A stretch of DNA of 58,850 bases from Alistipes sp. (GCA_017555905.1 JAFZFP010000012.1:93698-152547); one strand, 5' to 3'; positions 44,230 to 52,620 are shown, counted from the stretch's first letter. The notes: generated by a model not told the origin, from the letters alone. Translations and numbers: made by a program.

Positions 44230-45426
44230 ATGAAGAGCATTAAAGAGTTATATCGCATTGGAACAGGCCCTTCGAGTAGCCATACTATGGCTCCACGACG
44301 TGCGGCCGAGATATTCCAGCACCGCAACCCCGATTGCACATACTTCCGCGTAACCCTCTATGGTAGCCTTGCCGCTACGGGACGAGGCCACTTGACCGAC
44401 CAGGCTATCTTCGACACGCTCAGGCCTCACGGCAACGTCGAACTTATCTGGGAGCCCTCGATATTCAAGCCATTCCACCCCAACGGTATGCGCTTCGAGG
44501 CCATCGAGGATAACAACGTCGTCGATGATTGGACAGTATATAGCGTAGGCGGAGGCGCCTTAGCCGAGGAGGACAGCACCCCCATCGAGACCGCCGACAT
44601 ATACCCCGACAAGAAACTCGTGGATATATTGAAATGGTGTACCGAACACGGTCGCACCTTTTGGGAGTATGTCGAGATGTATGAGGGCAAGGAGATTTGG
44701 ATATTTTTGGCAAAGATATGGCGAGTGATGCGCGAGGCTGTGGAGCGAGGCATCGAGACCGACGGCGTAATCCCTGGCCCACTCAACCTACCCCGTCGCG
44801 CTATGCGCTACAACGTGAGGGCTTCGGGATATAAGCAGAGCCTTCAGTCTCGTGGCCTTATCTTCTCGTACGCCTTGGCCGTGAGCGAGGAGAATGCCTC
44901 GGGTGGCCGTATCGTCACCGCCCCAACGTGTGGCTCTTCGGGAGTACTCCCCGCCGTATTGTACCACCTCTGGAAGACCCGTGAGTTCAGCGAGGCCCGC
45001 ATCTGCCGTGCCCTCGCCACAGCAGGTCTCATCGGAAATATCGTCAAGCACAACGCCTCAATCTCTGGAGCAGAGGTGGGTTGCCAGGGCGAGGTGGGTG
45101 TTGCCTGCGCTATGGCCGCAGCCGCAGCAAACCAACTTTTCGGTGGCACACCCGCACAGATTGAGTATGCCGCAGAGATGGGTCTTGAGCACCACCTCGG
45201 TATGACGTGCGACCCCGTATGTGGTTTGGTGCAAATCCCTTGCATCGAGCGTAATGCCTACGCCGCAGCACGCGCCTTGGATGCCAACCTATACTCGATG
45301 TACACCGATGGTCACCACCGCGTATCGTTCGACCGCGTGGTGGAGGTGATGAAGCAGACGGGCCACGACCTACCATCCATCTATAAGGAGACGGGTGAGG
45401 GTGGTCTCGCCAAGGACTTCTTCTAA
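44230..45426 (+). CDS. sdaA: L-serine ammonia-lyase (iron-sulfur type)
   Basis: 398 residues in a single chain, shorter than the 454 of E. coli SdaA. The beta domain begins IGTGPSSSHTMAPRRAAEIF, and the alpha domain carries APTCGSSGVLPAVLYHL and GLEHHLGMTCDPVCGLVQIPCIERNAYAA, with three Cys positions suited to the 4Fe-4S cluster. It turns L-serine into pyruvate and ammonia in the cytoplasm. The gene stands alone, with a terminator shared with the convergent membrane-protein gene. Confidence 0.95.
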   Translation: MKSIKELYRIGTGPSSSHTMAPRRAAEIFQHRNPDCTYFRVTLYGSLAATGRGHLTDQAIFDTLRPHGNVELIWEPSIFKPFHPNGMRFEAIEDNNVVDDWTVYSVGGGALAEEDSTPIETADIYPDKKLVDILKWCTEHGRTFWEYVEMYEGKEIWIFLAKIWRVMREAVERGIETDGVIPGPLNLPRRAMRYNVRASGYKQSLQSRGLIFSYALAVSEENASGGRIVTAPTCGSSGVLPAVLYHLWKTREFSEARICRALATAGLIGNIVKHNASISGAEVGCQGEVGVACAMAAAAANQLFGGTPAQIEYAAEMGLEHHLGMTCDPVCGLVQIPCIERNAYAAARALDANLYSMYTDGHHRVSFDRVVEVMKQTGHDLPSIYKETGEGGLAKDFF

Positions 45427-45456
45427 CAGAGGCGACAAACGAACACAACACATATA

Positions 45457-45497
45457 AAAGAGGTGGGTGGTCTAACGGCCACCCACGATCTCTTTTA
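45457..45497. terminator. Bidirectional terminator after the serine dehydratase gene
   Basis: TGGGTGG (about 45464-45470) pairs with CCACCCA (45479-45485), extended by AAAGAG/CTCTTT on the outside. It overlaps the last codons of the convergent gene. Confidence 0.75.
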
Positions 45498-45759
45498 GTA
45501 GCGTTCTTACCCACGCGTAACACCGCTCAAAGGTCGAACTCACCTCGTAGATAGTATCTATGCGTCGGCGAATCCTGATAATGGAGGTGCGCAGCCAGAG
45601 CAGGTAGACCACCACAGCGACCACAATCGACACAGAGCCAACAATGATGTAACAGAGGGCTAAGTGGTCTATTACTTCGGCAAGGGCGAGAACCATCGCC
45701 ATAGCGAACATCCCTAAGCCTAAGAGGAGGGTCGCAACGAAGATAAGAGCCGAGAGCAT
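45472..45759 (-). CDS. Small two-span membrane protein
   Basis: 95 residues: hydrophobic spans at about 3-28 (LIFVATLLLGLGMFAMAMVLALAEV) and 34-54 (LCYIIVGSVSIVVAVVVYLLW) followed by an Arg-rich cytoplasmic helix (RTSIIRIRRRIDTIYEVSSTFERCYAWVRTLLKE). It resembles the holin-like DUF1469-type proteins that follow YtxH genes in Bacteroidetes; that family link is tentative. It lies 17 bases after the YtxH gene. Role unknown; an envelope stress function is only inferred from the neighbour. Confidence 0.75.
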   Translation of the reverse strand: MLSALIFVATLLLGLGMFAMAMVLALAEVIDHLALCYIIVGSVSIVVAVVVYLLWLRTSIIRIRRRIDTIYEVSSTFERCYAWVRTLLKEIVGGR

Positions 45760-45776
45760 CGCTACGCTTCAAAATA

Positions 45777-45971
45777 CTATTCGTCGTCGTTACCCCCCTC
45801 ACAACCACAGTCGCAATAGTGGTGACGCATACGCTCCGCAGCACCATCTACGGCCGAGCGAATCTTGCCTCGCAACTCCTTGCCCGTCTGCGGAGTGACA
45901 AGCATAGCGATAGCAGCACCTACAACAGCACCTCCGAGGGCTGTAAGTAGATAGAGTGATGAATGTTTCAT
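45777..45971 (-). CDS. YtxH domain protein with Cys-rich tail
   Basis: 64 residues. The YtxH pattern is one glycine-rich hydrophobic segment (about 8-26; LTALGGAVVGAAIAMLVTP) followed by QTGKELRGKIRSAV. The C-terminus HHYCDCGCEGGNDDE (about 50-64) has three Cys and two His that could bind a metal. YtxH proteins are small membrane proteins linked to general stress in Bacillus; function here is unknown. First of two genes; the second encodes another membrane protein. Confidence 0.8.
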   Translation of the reverse strand: MKHSSLYLLTALGGAVVGAAIAMLVTPQTGKELRGKIRSAVDGAAERMRHHYCDCGCEGGNDDE

Positions 45972-46089
45972 AGTCGCAAAATTTTAAATGTGTTAAACCT
46001 AAGCCTCAACCAATAAGGCTCGGCCCAACGACTATTGCAAACCTCACGCCAAAAAGAGCCTCCCGAAACGAACAAATAGACCCCTCCAC

Positions 46090-46120
46090 TTGCCTCTTTA
46101 CTCCATTTTTTATACTTTTG
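46090..46120 (+). promoter_or_regulatory. Promoter of the SLOG/DUF1273 gene
   Basis: TTG at 46090-46092, 20-base spacer, TACTTTTG at 46113-46120, 20 bases before the ATG. Confidence 0.65.
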
Positions 46121-46139
46121 CCCTGTAAACCTACAAACT

Positions 46140-46613
46140 ATGGTAGTCGCTTTCACGGGTCACCGCACCTATAAACATAGTGCCGAGGAGAAACTTCGCA
46201 CAACCATACTCTCGCTCTACAACCAGGGGGCTCGCACCTTTCGTGTGGGTATGGCCGAGGGCTTCGACTTAGCCGCTGCCGAGGCGATTCTTGAGATTAT
46301 GTCCGAGAGCCGCGACATAACCCTTGAGGCCTACATCCCGTGGCAGGGCTTCAACTCGCACCTCACTGCCGAAAGCGAGGAGCGCTACCAAAGAATCCTA
46401 CAACAATGCGACACCATAACCACCATCAGCGAGGAGTTCCGCCCCTGGGTATTCAGGGAGCGTAACGACAGACTCGTCGAGGGTGCCGACTATGTCGTAG
46501 CGTGGTGGGATGGCTCGTCGAGTGGCACGGGCTACACCGTGCGCAAAGCACAGAAGGAGCGATGCAAAGTGGTAAACCTATACCCCTCGCAACAACTCGC
46601 AATGGAGTTGTAA
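46140..46613 (+). CDS. SLOG-fold DUF1273 (YpsA-like) protein
   Basis: 157 residues. It begins VVAFTGHRTYK, the typical DUF1273 start, and continues with FRVGMAEGFDLAAAEAILEI and ITLEAYIPWQGFNSHLTAESEERYQ; the later NDRLVEGADYVVAWWDGSSSGTGYTVRKAQK block is the nucleotide-binding SLOG signature. YpsA-type proteins bind nucleotide-like ligands and some are linked to cell division or stress in Firmicutes; no function is proven in Bacteroidetes. Alone between promoter and the porin gene. Confidence 0.88.
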   Translation: MVVAFTGHRTYKHSAEEKLRTTILSLYNQGARTFRVGMAEGFDLAAAEAILEIMSESRDITLEAYIPWQGFNSHLTAESEERYQRILQQCDTITTISEEFRPWVFRERNDRLVEGADYVVAWWDGSSSGTGYTVRKAQKERCKVVNLYPSQQLAMEL

Positions 46614-46674
46614 TGGGCGACAACACAGGACGAATTTAGGTATAAATACCACTACCCAAATGATAATTTTATTA

Positions 46675-46682
46675 TATTTTTG
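46675..46682 (+). promoter_or_regulatory. -7 box for the porin-YeiH pair
   Basis: TATTTTTG matches TAnnTTTG, 15 bases before the first ATG of the porin gene. Confidence 0.5.
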
Positions 46683-46696
46683 CGCCATATTTTTAA

Positions 46697-47818
46697 ATGA
46701 AGAAAGAAACAACTATGGGAATTAAACGACTACTATTGGCCATCGTGGCCTTGGCCGTATGCTTCACAGCAGAGGCACAACAGACCGCAGGCGAGAAGAT
46801 TAAGTCATTCGCCAACGAACACTTAACCCTTTCGGGATACCTCCAGGGAGGTGTTCTTTGGGAGGAGAATGCCGACCCTGAGACCACCTTCTACTTGCTC
46901 CGAGCACGTTTGAGCCTCACGGGTAATGCCCTCGAGGAGAAGATCGACTACCGTCTACAGGTGGATATGGCAAACTCGCCAAAGATCTGCGACCTCTACT
47001 TCCGCTACAAGCCATTCAACTGGCTCAACCTACAGTTAGGTCAGTTTAAGTTGCCATTCTCATACGAGAATGAGAACTGCGGTCCTACAACCGTAGAGTT
47101 CATCGACTACTCCTACATCACCACCTTCTTTGCTCGCAACAAGGAGACCTACGACGGTATCGCTGGAGCAACAGGTCGTGACATCGGTTTCCAACTCTAT
47201 GGTGGCTTCATCGAGCGTGAGGGCTACAGCATCATCAACTACAACCTCGGCGTATTCAACGGCTCTGGCATCAACAAGCGCGACCACAACTCGTCGAAGG
47301 ATCTCATCGCTCGCCTTATCATCAAGCCGTTCAAGGGCTTCGGCATCACAGGCTCGTATATGTATGCCGAGACCAACTTCAATGGCGACAAATATATGAA
47401 GAGCCCTCGCTGGGCTGCGGGTCTCCTCTACGACTCGAAGCACTGGGTTGCTCGTGCCGAGTATGCCGACGCTCGTTTTGGCAATGTAGATGCCAACTCG
47501 CTCTACGTCATTGGTGGCTACAAATTCGAGAAGCCTTGGGCTATCTATGCTCGTTACGAGTTTATGAACACATCGACGAACTATGTATCAAACCCAGGCA
47601 ACATCCTTTACGACCCTTCAGTCTCTACGACACTCAAGACTACAGACGAGCGTATTATGGTGGGTGGAGCGTATAAGCCTTTCAAGTTCTTACGCCTACA
47701 GTTCAACCTATCATACCTTATGAATAGTTCATCATTGAGTTTCGCATCGTACTACGACAGCGAATCTAACAACGCCAGCCGCCTCGGTGCAAACCTCTTG
47801 GTGACAGCAATGTTCTAA
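46697..47818 (+). CDS. Outer-membrane porin of the OprO/OprP type
   Basis: 373 residues from the first ATG (46697); an ATG at 46715 (MGIKRLLLAIVALAVCFTAEAQ) could equally start the signal peptide, which ends near AEA-Q. The mature part alternates beta strands and short loops (LQVDMANSPKICDLYFRYKPFNWLNLQLGQFKLPFSYENE; LFGNV-type repeats; ending in LLVTAMF with a C-terminal Phe), as in phosphate-selective porins. It would let small anions through the outer membrane. Just 7 bases separate it from a YeiH-type exporter gene, so the two probably form a transport pair. Confidence 0.9.
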   Translation: MKKETTMGIKRLLLAIVALAVCFTAEAQQTAGEKIKSFANEHLTLSGYLQGGVLWEENADPETTFYLLRARLSLTGNALEEKIDYRLQVDMANSPKICDLYFRYKPFNWLNLQLGQFKLPFSYENENCGPTTVEFIDYSYITTFFARNKETYDGIAGATGRDIGFQLYGGFIEREGYSIINYNLGVFNGSGINKRDHNSSKDLIARLIIKPFKGFGITGSYMYAETNFNGDKYMKSPRWAAGLLYDSKHWVARAEYADARFGNVDANSLYVIGGYKFEKPWAIYARYEFMNTSTNYVSNPGNILYDPSVSTTLKTTDERIMVGGAYKPFKFLRLQFNLSYLMNSSSLSFASYYDSESNNASRLGANLLVTAMF

Positions 47819-47825
47819 ACTCTTG

Positions 47826-49268
47826 ATGCGCAAAAATATGAAACGATTTCTTACTGAAGATTGGGTAGTGACGCTCCTTAGCATTCCACTACTCATATTG
47901 GCGGGTTGCGCCTCTTGGCTTCCGAATGGAGGTCCAAAGATTCCCGAAACACTAATCACGGCTAATGCGTGGATGAACATCGGCATCTTCTTCGTAATAG
48001 CCTTGGTATTGCTCTTCGTGGGCAACAAACTCTTGGGAAGACCTATGCGCGGACTCCTCGTATCGTTCATCGTAATCTTTGCCATAGCCGTTCTGGCTCA
48101 GTGGGTTGCGAAGATTGATGCAGTGAAATATTACGGCTTCGAGGCGGTTTTCTTCTCGGTTCTCTTCGGACTTATCGTGCGTAACGCCTTCCGTGTCCCC
48201 GAGTGGCTCAAGCCAGCCATTCAGGGCGAGTTCTTCATAAAGATTGGTGTGGTATGCCTCGGTGCTACGGTACTCTTTAGCGACGTGATGAAGTCGGGTG
48301 CTGCGGGACTTATACAGGCCCTTATCGTGGTTGCTGTGGTATGGTTCTTCGGCTACTTCATAGCCCGCAAACTCAAGGTAGGCAAGGCCGAAGCGATGAC
48401 CTTGGCAAGCGGGGCTTCAATCTGTGGAGTCTCGGCCTGCATCACCGCCTCGGGCGTGGCAGGAACAGATAAGAGATCCCTCTCCTACATCATCTCGCTA
48501 GTCCTTATCATCGTCGTACCGATGATCTATCTTATGCCGTGGCTGGGCCAGATGGTTGCCCCACTACTCTCTAACGACCCCACCATACAGAGCGAGATTG
48601 TGGGCGCCTGGATAGGTGGTACCATCGACACCACCTCGGGTGTGGGAGCCTCATCGGAGATGGCTGGTGAGGTGGCACAGAAGACCGCTATCGTGGTTAA
48701 GGCCACGCAGAACGTGCTTATCGGCATCGTGGCCTTCTTCATCGCCCTCTACCTCTCGACACACTCGTCGAAGGGTAGCGGACCAGCCCGTCCATCCTTT
48801 AGTATCGTGTGGGAGAAGTTCCCTAAGTTTATCTTAGGCTTCGTCATCGCCTCGGCACTCTTCAGTATTTTGCAGAATGGCGACTTGCTAACCCTCGATG
48901 CCAAGGGCAAGATTGTGGAGACCTCGATGGCTAAGACCCTCTCGACATTCTTCTTCTCGCTTTCGTTCGTATGTATCGGTATGGACACACGCCTTAAGGA
49001 TATCGTCTCACGAGAGAATCGCAACCTCCTCTTCGCCTTCCTTGGCACACAGATCTTCAATATCGTGGTTGCCCTCTTAGTTGCTTGGCTTATGTTCGGC
49101 ATCGTGAAGCCAGCCCTCTGGCCCACAACGCCAAAGACCACCACTACGGAGGCTATCGCCGACGAGCCAAAGAAGAGCGAATTTAGGCTTAGGGTAAAGA
49201 GCGACGACGAGAGAATGATACCCGAAGATGGCGAAATAGAACTCGTACAGATAGAGGTAGTGAAGTAA
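47826..49268 (+). CDS. YeiH/UPF0324 family putative sulfate exporter
   Basis: 480 residues from the ATG at 47826; a TTG just before and an ATG at 47838 are alternatives. About ten hydrophobic spans carry UPF0324 blocks: FEAVFFSVLFGLIVRNAF, KIGVVCLGATVLFSDV, LASGASICGVSACITASG, IGGTIDTTSGVGASSEMAG and FFSLSFVCIGMDTRLKDI. The family is usually about 340 residues, so this protein has extra membrane spans near the N-terminus and an acidic cytoplasmic tail (about 430-480). Some members export sulfate or related anions; here that is inferred. Operon with the porin. Confidence 0.9.
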   Translation: MRKNMKRFLTEDWVVTLLSIPLLILAGCASWLPNGGPKIPETLITANAWMNIGIFFVIALVLLFVGNKLLGRPMRGLLVSFIVIFAIAVLAQWVAKIDAVKYYGFEAVFFSVLFGLIVRNAFRVPEWLKPAIQGEFFIKIGVVCLGATVLFSDVMKSGAAGLIQALIVVAVVWFFGYFIARKLKVGKAEAMTLASGASICGVSACITASGVAGTDKRSLSYIISLVLIIVVPMIYLMPWLGQMVAPLLSNDPTIQSEIVGAWIGGTIDTTSGVGASSEMAGEVAQKTAIVVKATQNVLIGIVAFFIALYLSTHSSKGSGPARPSFSIVWEKFPKFILGFVIASALFSILQNGDLLTLDAKGKIVETSMAKTLSTFFFSLSFVCIGMDTRLKDIVSRENRNLLFAFLGTQIFNIVVALLVAWLMFGIVKPALWPTTPKTTTTEAIADEPKKSEFRLRVKSDDERMIPEDGEIELVQIEVVK

Positions 49269-49293
49269 GCTATCGTTTTGTATTTAAACAATT

Positions 49294-49330
49294 TGGGCGT
49301 GTCCGTCATACTCTGGACACGCCCATTTTC
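49294..49330. terminator. Bidirectional terminator after the YeiH gene
   Basis: GGGCGTGTCC (49294-49303) pairs perfectly with GGACACGCCC (49314-49323), followed by ATTTTCT. The convergent phosphatase gene ends here. Confidence 0.85.
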
Positions 49331-49806
49331 TATGCGTTGTTTCTGATGCTCTCCACCAACGTCTCGCAACCATCCTCCAACAGGTCGAGGACTAACTCAA
49401 AGCCCTCGTGACCCTCGTAGTAGGGGTCGGGGATGTAGGACCAGTCGGGGTGGTGGCGCAAAAACTCCCTGAAGCGAAATATCTTCTGCTGAGCCTCGCG
49501 GTCGGGTGCCAAACGGAAGAGTGCCTCGTAGTTGTTATCATCCATCGCAATAACCATATCGAATCGCTCGAAGTCCTCCTCGCGCACCTGACGTGCGCGA
49601 TGGGTCATCGGAATACCACGTGCCGAGGCCGCCTTGCGCATACGAGGGTCCGACAACTCGCCACTGTGACCGCCATAGGTACCAGCCGAATCGATAACCA
49701 CCCTCTCGGCCAAGCCCTCACGCTCGACCACAACTCTCAACATAGCCTCTGCCGCAGGGGAGCGACAAATATTTCCGAGGCAAACAAATAATATGCGTTG
49801 CTTCAT
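49330..49806 (-). CDS. Low-molecular-weight protein tyrosine phosphatase
   Basis: 158 residues from the ATG at 49806; the frame continues upstream but family members start at KQRILFVCLGNICRSP. The CX5R loop is Cys9 to Arg15 (CLGNICR), and the general acid Asp is in YIPDPYYEG (about residue 127). It removes phosphate from protein tyrosines, and in bacteria often regulates exopolysaccharide kinases. None of those genes is nearby, so its target is unknown. A -7 box precedes it. Confidence 0.95.
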   Translation of the reverse strand: MKQRILFVCLGNICRSPAAEAMLRVVVEREGLAERVVIDSAGTYGGHSGELSDPRMRKAASARGIPMTHRARQVREEDFERFDMVIAMDDNNYEALFRLAPDREAQQKIFRFREFLRHHPDWSYIPDPYYEGHEGFELVLDLLEDGCETLVESIRNNA

Positions 49807-49833
49807 AACTCTCCGTAGTTGGTTTATTTTAGG

Positions 49834-49841
49834 CAAAAGTA
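49834..49841 (-). promoter_or_regulatory. -7 box for the tyrosine phosphatase gene
   Basis: Reads TACTTTTG on the minus strand, 28 bases before the start codon at 49806; the extended frame upstream would then lie in the promoter. Confidence 0.5.
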
Positions 49842-50001
49842 GCGAAAATAAACGACATTTCATAACTCCCTCGCAAAATCTGCCAACTTTTTCATTGAGC
49901 AATTTAGGGCGTTGGTTTAACTATTTAATCTATACGTGGGTAAAATCTGTGGAATCGATGAAAGTTAGTGGAATTTGTGCTGAAATTAACCATATTTTTA
50001 C

Positions 50002-50009
50002 TACTTTTG
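50002..50009 (+). promoter_or_regulatory. -7 box for the thioredoxin-like secreted protein gene
   Basis: TACTTTTG, 40 bases before the start. The TTTG at 49974-49977 is 24 bases upstream, slightly too far. Confidence 0.5.
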
Positions 50010-50048
50010 CACCCATACAATACCACAAGCAACTAAATAAATTGAGAT

Positions 50049-50567
50049 ATGAAACTAAGAACACTCCTTATTTTGGCCTTCGCATTGGTGGGTTTCACAC
50101 TCACAGCAGAGGCTCAGGCACTCCCTCGCAAGGTGCGTAACGTAGAGGTGCAGGACCTCGACGCAAAGAAGGCTCGTCTGCCTTGGTGGGGCGAGAAGAA
50201 CCTACTCATCTTCTATGTTGATCCTGAAGTACCTAAGCAGAATCACGAATTTATCACCTACATCGAGGAGACTGGCCGTGTACAGGGCCCAAACATCGAG
50301 GGCTTCGGCATCGTAAACCTCAAGGATGCCATCTACCCTAACGACGTAGTGCGCAAAATCGCCGACACTCGTACCGCAAAGAATGGTGCGACAATCCTCT
50401 GCGACCCCGACCACTACATCAGCAGTGCGTGGCGCTTGGGCGACTGCAACAATATGTTTGTCATTATGTTGGTGAACAAGGTTGGCGAGTTGGTCTACGT
50501 ACACAAGGGCGAGATGAACGAGGCTGACCAGCAGAAGTTTATCGAGGCTGCAGAGAAGTTGCGCTAA
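50049..50567 (+). CDS. Secreted thioredoxin-fold protein (YtfJ-like)
   Basis: 172 residues. A signal peptide (about 1-23; KLRTLLILAFALVGFTLTAEAQA) leads to a mature domain with LIFYVDPEVPKQNHEFITYIEE, GFGIVNLKDAIYPNDVVRKI and YVHKGEMNEADQQKFIEAAEKL, the strand-helix order of thioredoxin folds as in YtfJ. No CxxC motif is present; only single Cys in ILCDPD and GDCNN. It is therefore likely not a classical oxidoreductase. The protein is exported to the periplasm. The gene is monocistronic with a terminator. Family naming is tentative. Confidence 0.75.
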   Translation: MKLRTLLILAFALVGFTLTAEAQALPRKVRNVEVQDLDAKKARLPWWGEKNLLIFYVDPEVPKQNHEFITYIEETGRVQGPNIEGFGIVNLKDAIYPNDVVRKIADTRTAKNGATILCDPDHYISSAWRLGDCNNMFVIMLVNKVGELVYVHKGEMNEADQQKFIEAAEKLR

Positions 50568-50596
50568 GCGCGCTCTCGGTCTTTATACCATAACGG

Positions 50597-50637
50597 AGAG
50601 GTGTATCCTTCATTTTAGGGTTACACCTCTCTTTTTT
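50597..50637 (+). terminator. Terminator of the thioredoxin-like gene
   Basis: AGAGGTGTA (50597-50605) pairs with TACACCTCT (50622-50630), followed by CTTTTTT. Confidence 0.85.
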
Positions 50638-50712
50638 GCCAGGAAAATCCCATTAATAATCAGCACTTTACACAATCCATTACTCGCTACATAATTGTTT
50701 TACAATTACCTC

Positions 50713-50743
50713 TTGCCCTTTTAACTTTTTTTTGCTATCTTTG
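50713..50743 (+). promoter_or_regulatory. Promoter of nadE
   Basis: TTG at 50713-50715, 20-base spacer, TATCTTTG at 50736-50743. Leader of about 60 bases. Confidence 0.75.
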
Positions 50744-50754
50744 CCCCCGAAAAA

Positions 50755-50798
50755 CTATACCTTTAGGTATAGAGACATTTTTTCGTTTAGCGAAAATG
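50755..50798 (+). promoter_or_regulatory. Two consecutive hairpins in the nadE leader
   Basis: CTATACC (50755-50761) pairs with GGTATAG (50766-50772); directly after, CATTTT-TT-CG (50776-50785) pairs with CGAAAATG (50791-50798). The ATG is 12 bases further on, so RNA folding could affect translation. Confidence 0.5.
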
Positions 50799-50810
50799 TA
50801 GATTTTAACT

Positions 50811-52397
50811 ATGAAGATAGCATTAGCACAGCTCAACTACACCGTTGGTGATATCAAGGCCAACACCGCAAAAATTATCGCAGCCATCGACAGCGCAAAG
50901 GCTTCAGGTGCAGACCTCGTAGCATTTGCCGAGTTCGCAGTATCGGGAACTCCCGCCTATGGACTACTCACAAAGACTACCTTCCTTACCCTCTGCGAAG
51001 AGGCCATAGAGCATATCGCAACTCACTGCCACGGTATCTCAGCAATCGTAGGTACTCCATACCTCACGGCTGAAGGCCCTATCAGTGCCGCTGCATATAT
51101 CGATGCTAATGGAAATATCGAGTTCATCGGCAAGCGCCACGTCACAGCACGCCGCGAGATGGGCTACATCGTCGAGTCATCAATCGGTAGCCAGATTGTT
51201 CACTTCAACGACAAGTCGCTAAAGATTGTCATTGGTGACGACCTCAGCCGTATGGACGACACCGAGGAAGAGGCAGACATTATCATCTCGGTAAATGCTC
51301 GTCGCTACGGCAAGGGCATCCTCTCTCGCCGTTTCGACAAGGTGAGTCGCTTGGCCTTCACCGCTGGCACAACCATCGCCTTGGTAAACCAGGTGGGCGG
51401 TTCGGGTGATATCGTCTACGACGGAACTTCGGGTGTGTTGGATGCTAATGGCCACTTGGTGATGGTGCTTAAGAGTTTCGACGAGGATATCAAAATCTTC
51501 GACACCGAGGCTACGAACGAGACTATCGACGTACCCTTCACAACATACAAAGACCGCACACGCCTCATCTACGAGGCTGCCTGTCTCGGTCTTAGAGACT
51601 ACTTCCATAAGAATGGCTACCACAAGGCTTGCGTAGGCCTTTCGGGAGGTATCGACTCGGCTGTCGTTGCTTGCTTGGCCGTAGGTGCTTTGGGCAAGGA
51701 GAATGTGCGAGTGTTGCTTATGCCATCGCCATACACCCCAAATAGCAGTGTCGAGGAGGCTAAGCAGTTGGCCGAAAACCTCAAGGTGGAGTATAGCGTA
51801 TTGCCTATCATCGAGGCCTACAACGCTATGGTGGGCACCCTCCAGCCAGTCATCGGTGGTACGGAGTTCGACGCTACAGAGGAGAACATCCAGACCCGCA
51901 TCCGTACAACGATGCTTATGGCCCTCCAGAACAAGACAGGCTATATGTTGCTTAACTCGTCGAACAAGAGCGAGAACGCCTTGGGATGGTGTACCCTCTA
52001 TGGCGACACCGCAGGTACATTCAGCCCTACGGGCGACCTCTATAAGGGCGAGATCTACGACTTGGCTCGCTACATCAACGCCACCTTTGGTGACGTGATT
52101 CCTGATGCTATCATCGACAAGGAACCATCGTCGGAGTTGCGTCCCGACCAGAAGGATAGCGACTTCCTCCCCCACTACGAGGTTATTGACGCCATACTCT
52201 TCCGTATGATTGAGAAGAAGCAACACCGCGAGGAGATTATCAACGCGGGCTTCGAATCACAGGTCGTGGAGAAGATTCACAAGATGGTTATGGAGAACGA
52301 GAAGAAGCGCTACCAGTTCCCTCCAGTACTCCGCCTCTCGCCTTGCGCCTTTGGCCACGAGTGGTTGATGCCTTTGGTAAACCACTACTGCGACTAA
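50811..52397 (+). CDS. nadE: Glutamine-dependent NAD+ synthase
   Basis: 528 residues with two domains. Residues 1 to about 250 are a nitrilase-like amidohydrolase that frees ammonia from glutamine (KIALAQLNYTVGDI start; LVAFAEFAVSG with the catalytic Glu; GKRHV), although the usual catalytic Cys segment reads ISVNARRYGKG here instead of a clear NxSPY block with Cys, so glutaminase activity is uncertain. Residues about 265-528 are the synthetase: GLSGGIDSAVV (ATP loop), NSSNKSENALGWCTLYGDTAGTFSP and PSSELRPDQKDSD. It makes NAD+ from deamido-NAD+. It heads the cluster with rnf genes, 50 bases before a YqaE peptide gene. Confidence 0.95.
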   Translation: MKIALAQLNYTVGDIKANTAKIIAAIDSAKASGADLVAFAEFAVSGTPAYGLLTKTTFLTLCEEAIEHIATHCHGISAIVGTPYLTAEGPISAAAYIDANGNIEFIGKRHVTARREMGYIVESSIGSQIVHFNDKSLKIVIGDDLSRMDDTEEEADIIISVNARRYGKGILSRRFDKVSRLAFTAGTTIALVNQVGGSGDIVYDGTSGVLDANGHLVMVLKSFDEDIKIFDTEATNETIDVPFTTYKDRTRLIYEAACLGLRDYFHKNGYHKACVGLSGGIDSAVVACLAVGALGKENVRVLLMPSPYTPNSSVEEAKQLAENLKVEYSVLPIIEAYNAMVGTLQPVIGGTEFDATEENIQTRIRTTMLMALQNKTGYMLLNSSNKSENALGWCTLYGDTAGTFSPTGDLYKGEIYDLARYINATFGDVIPDAIIDKEPSSELRPDQKDSDFLPHYEVIDAILFRMIEKKQHREEIINAGFESQVVEKIHKMVMENEKKRYQFPPVLRLSPCAFGHEWLMPLVNHYCD

Positions 52398-52446
52398 TAG
52401 CCCAAGGAGCAGCATAGCACACTTTTTGGTAACACAGAGCCTGATT

Positions 52447-52608
52447 ATGTCCCTAATTCGAGCAATATTAGCAATTGTATGTCCACCCTTGGCCGTCATC
52501 GACAAAGGGTGTGGCTCGGTGCTTATCGTGTCGGCACTGACCCTCGTGTGTTGGGTTCCAGGTGTCATCGGTGCGTTAGTCATCCTAAATAGTTCGAAAG
52601 AGAGCTAA
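52447..52608 (+). CDS. YqaE/Pmp3 family small membrane protein
   Basis: 53 residues from the ATG at 52447; an upstream TTG would add seven non-family residues. The typical two-span hairpin is AILAIVCPPLAVIDKGCGSVLIVSALTLVCWVPGVIGALVIL, with the conserved PPLAV and WxPG motifs. Family members affect membrane potential and salt tolerance. It lies 49 bases after nadE and 12 before rseC. Codon use and family match show that this very short gene is real. Confidence 0.88.
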   Translation: MSLIRAILAIVCPPLAVIDKGCGSVLIVSALTLVCWVPGVIGALVILNSSKES

Positions 52609-52620
52609 TATCTCAAAAGT

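Noticed and set aside
51219-52226. 335-codon frame on the minus strand opposite nadE
   Set aside because: Antisense shadow of a conserved enzyme; no promoter or family signature.
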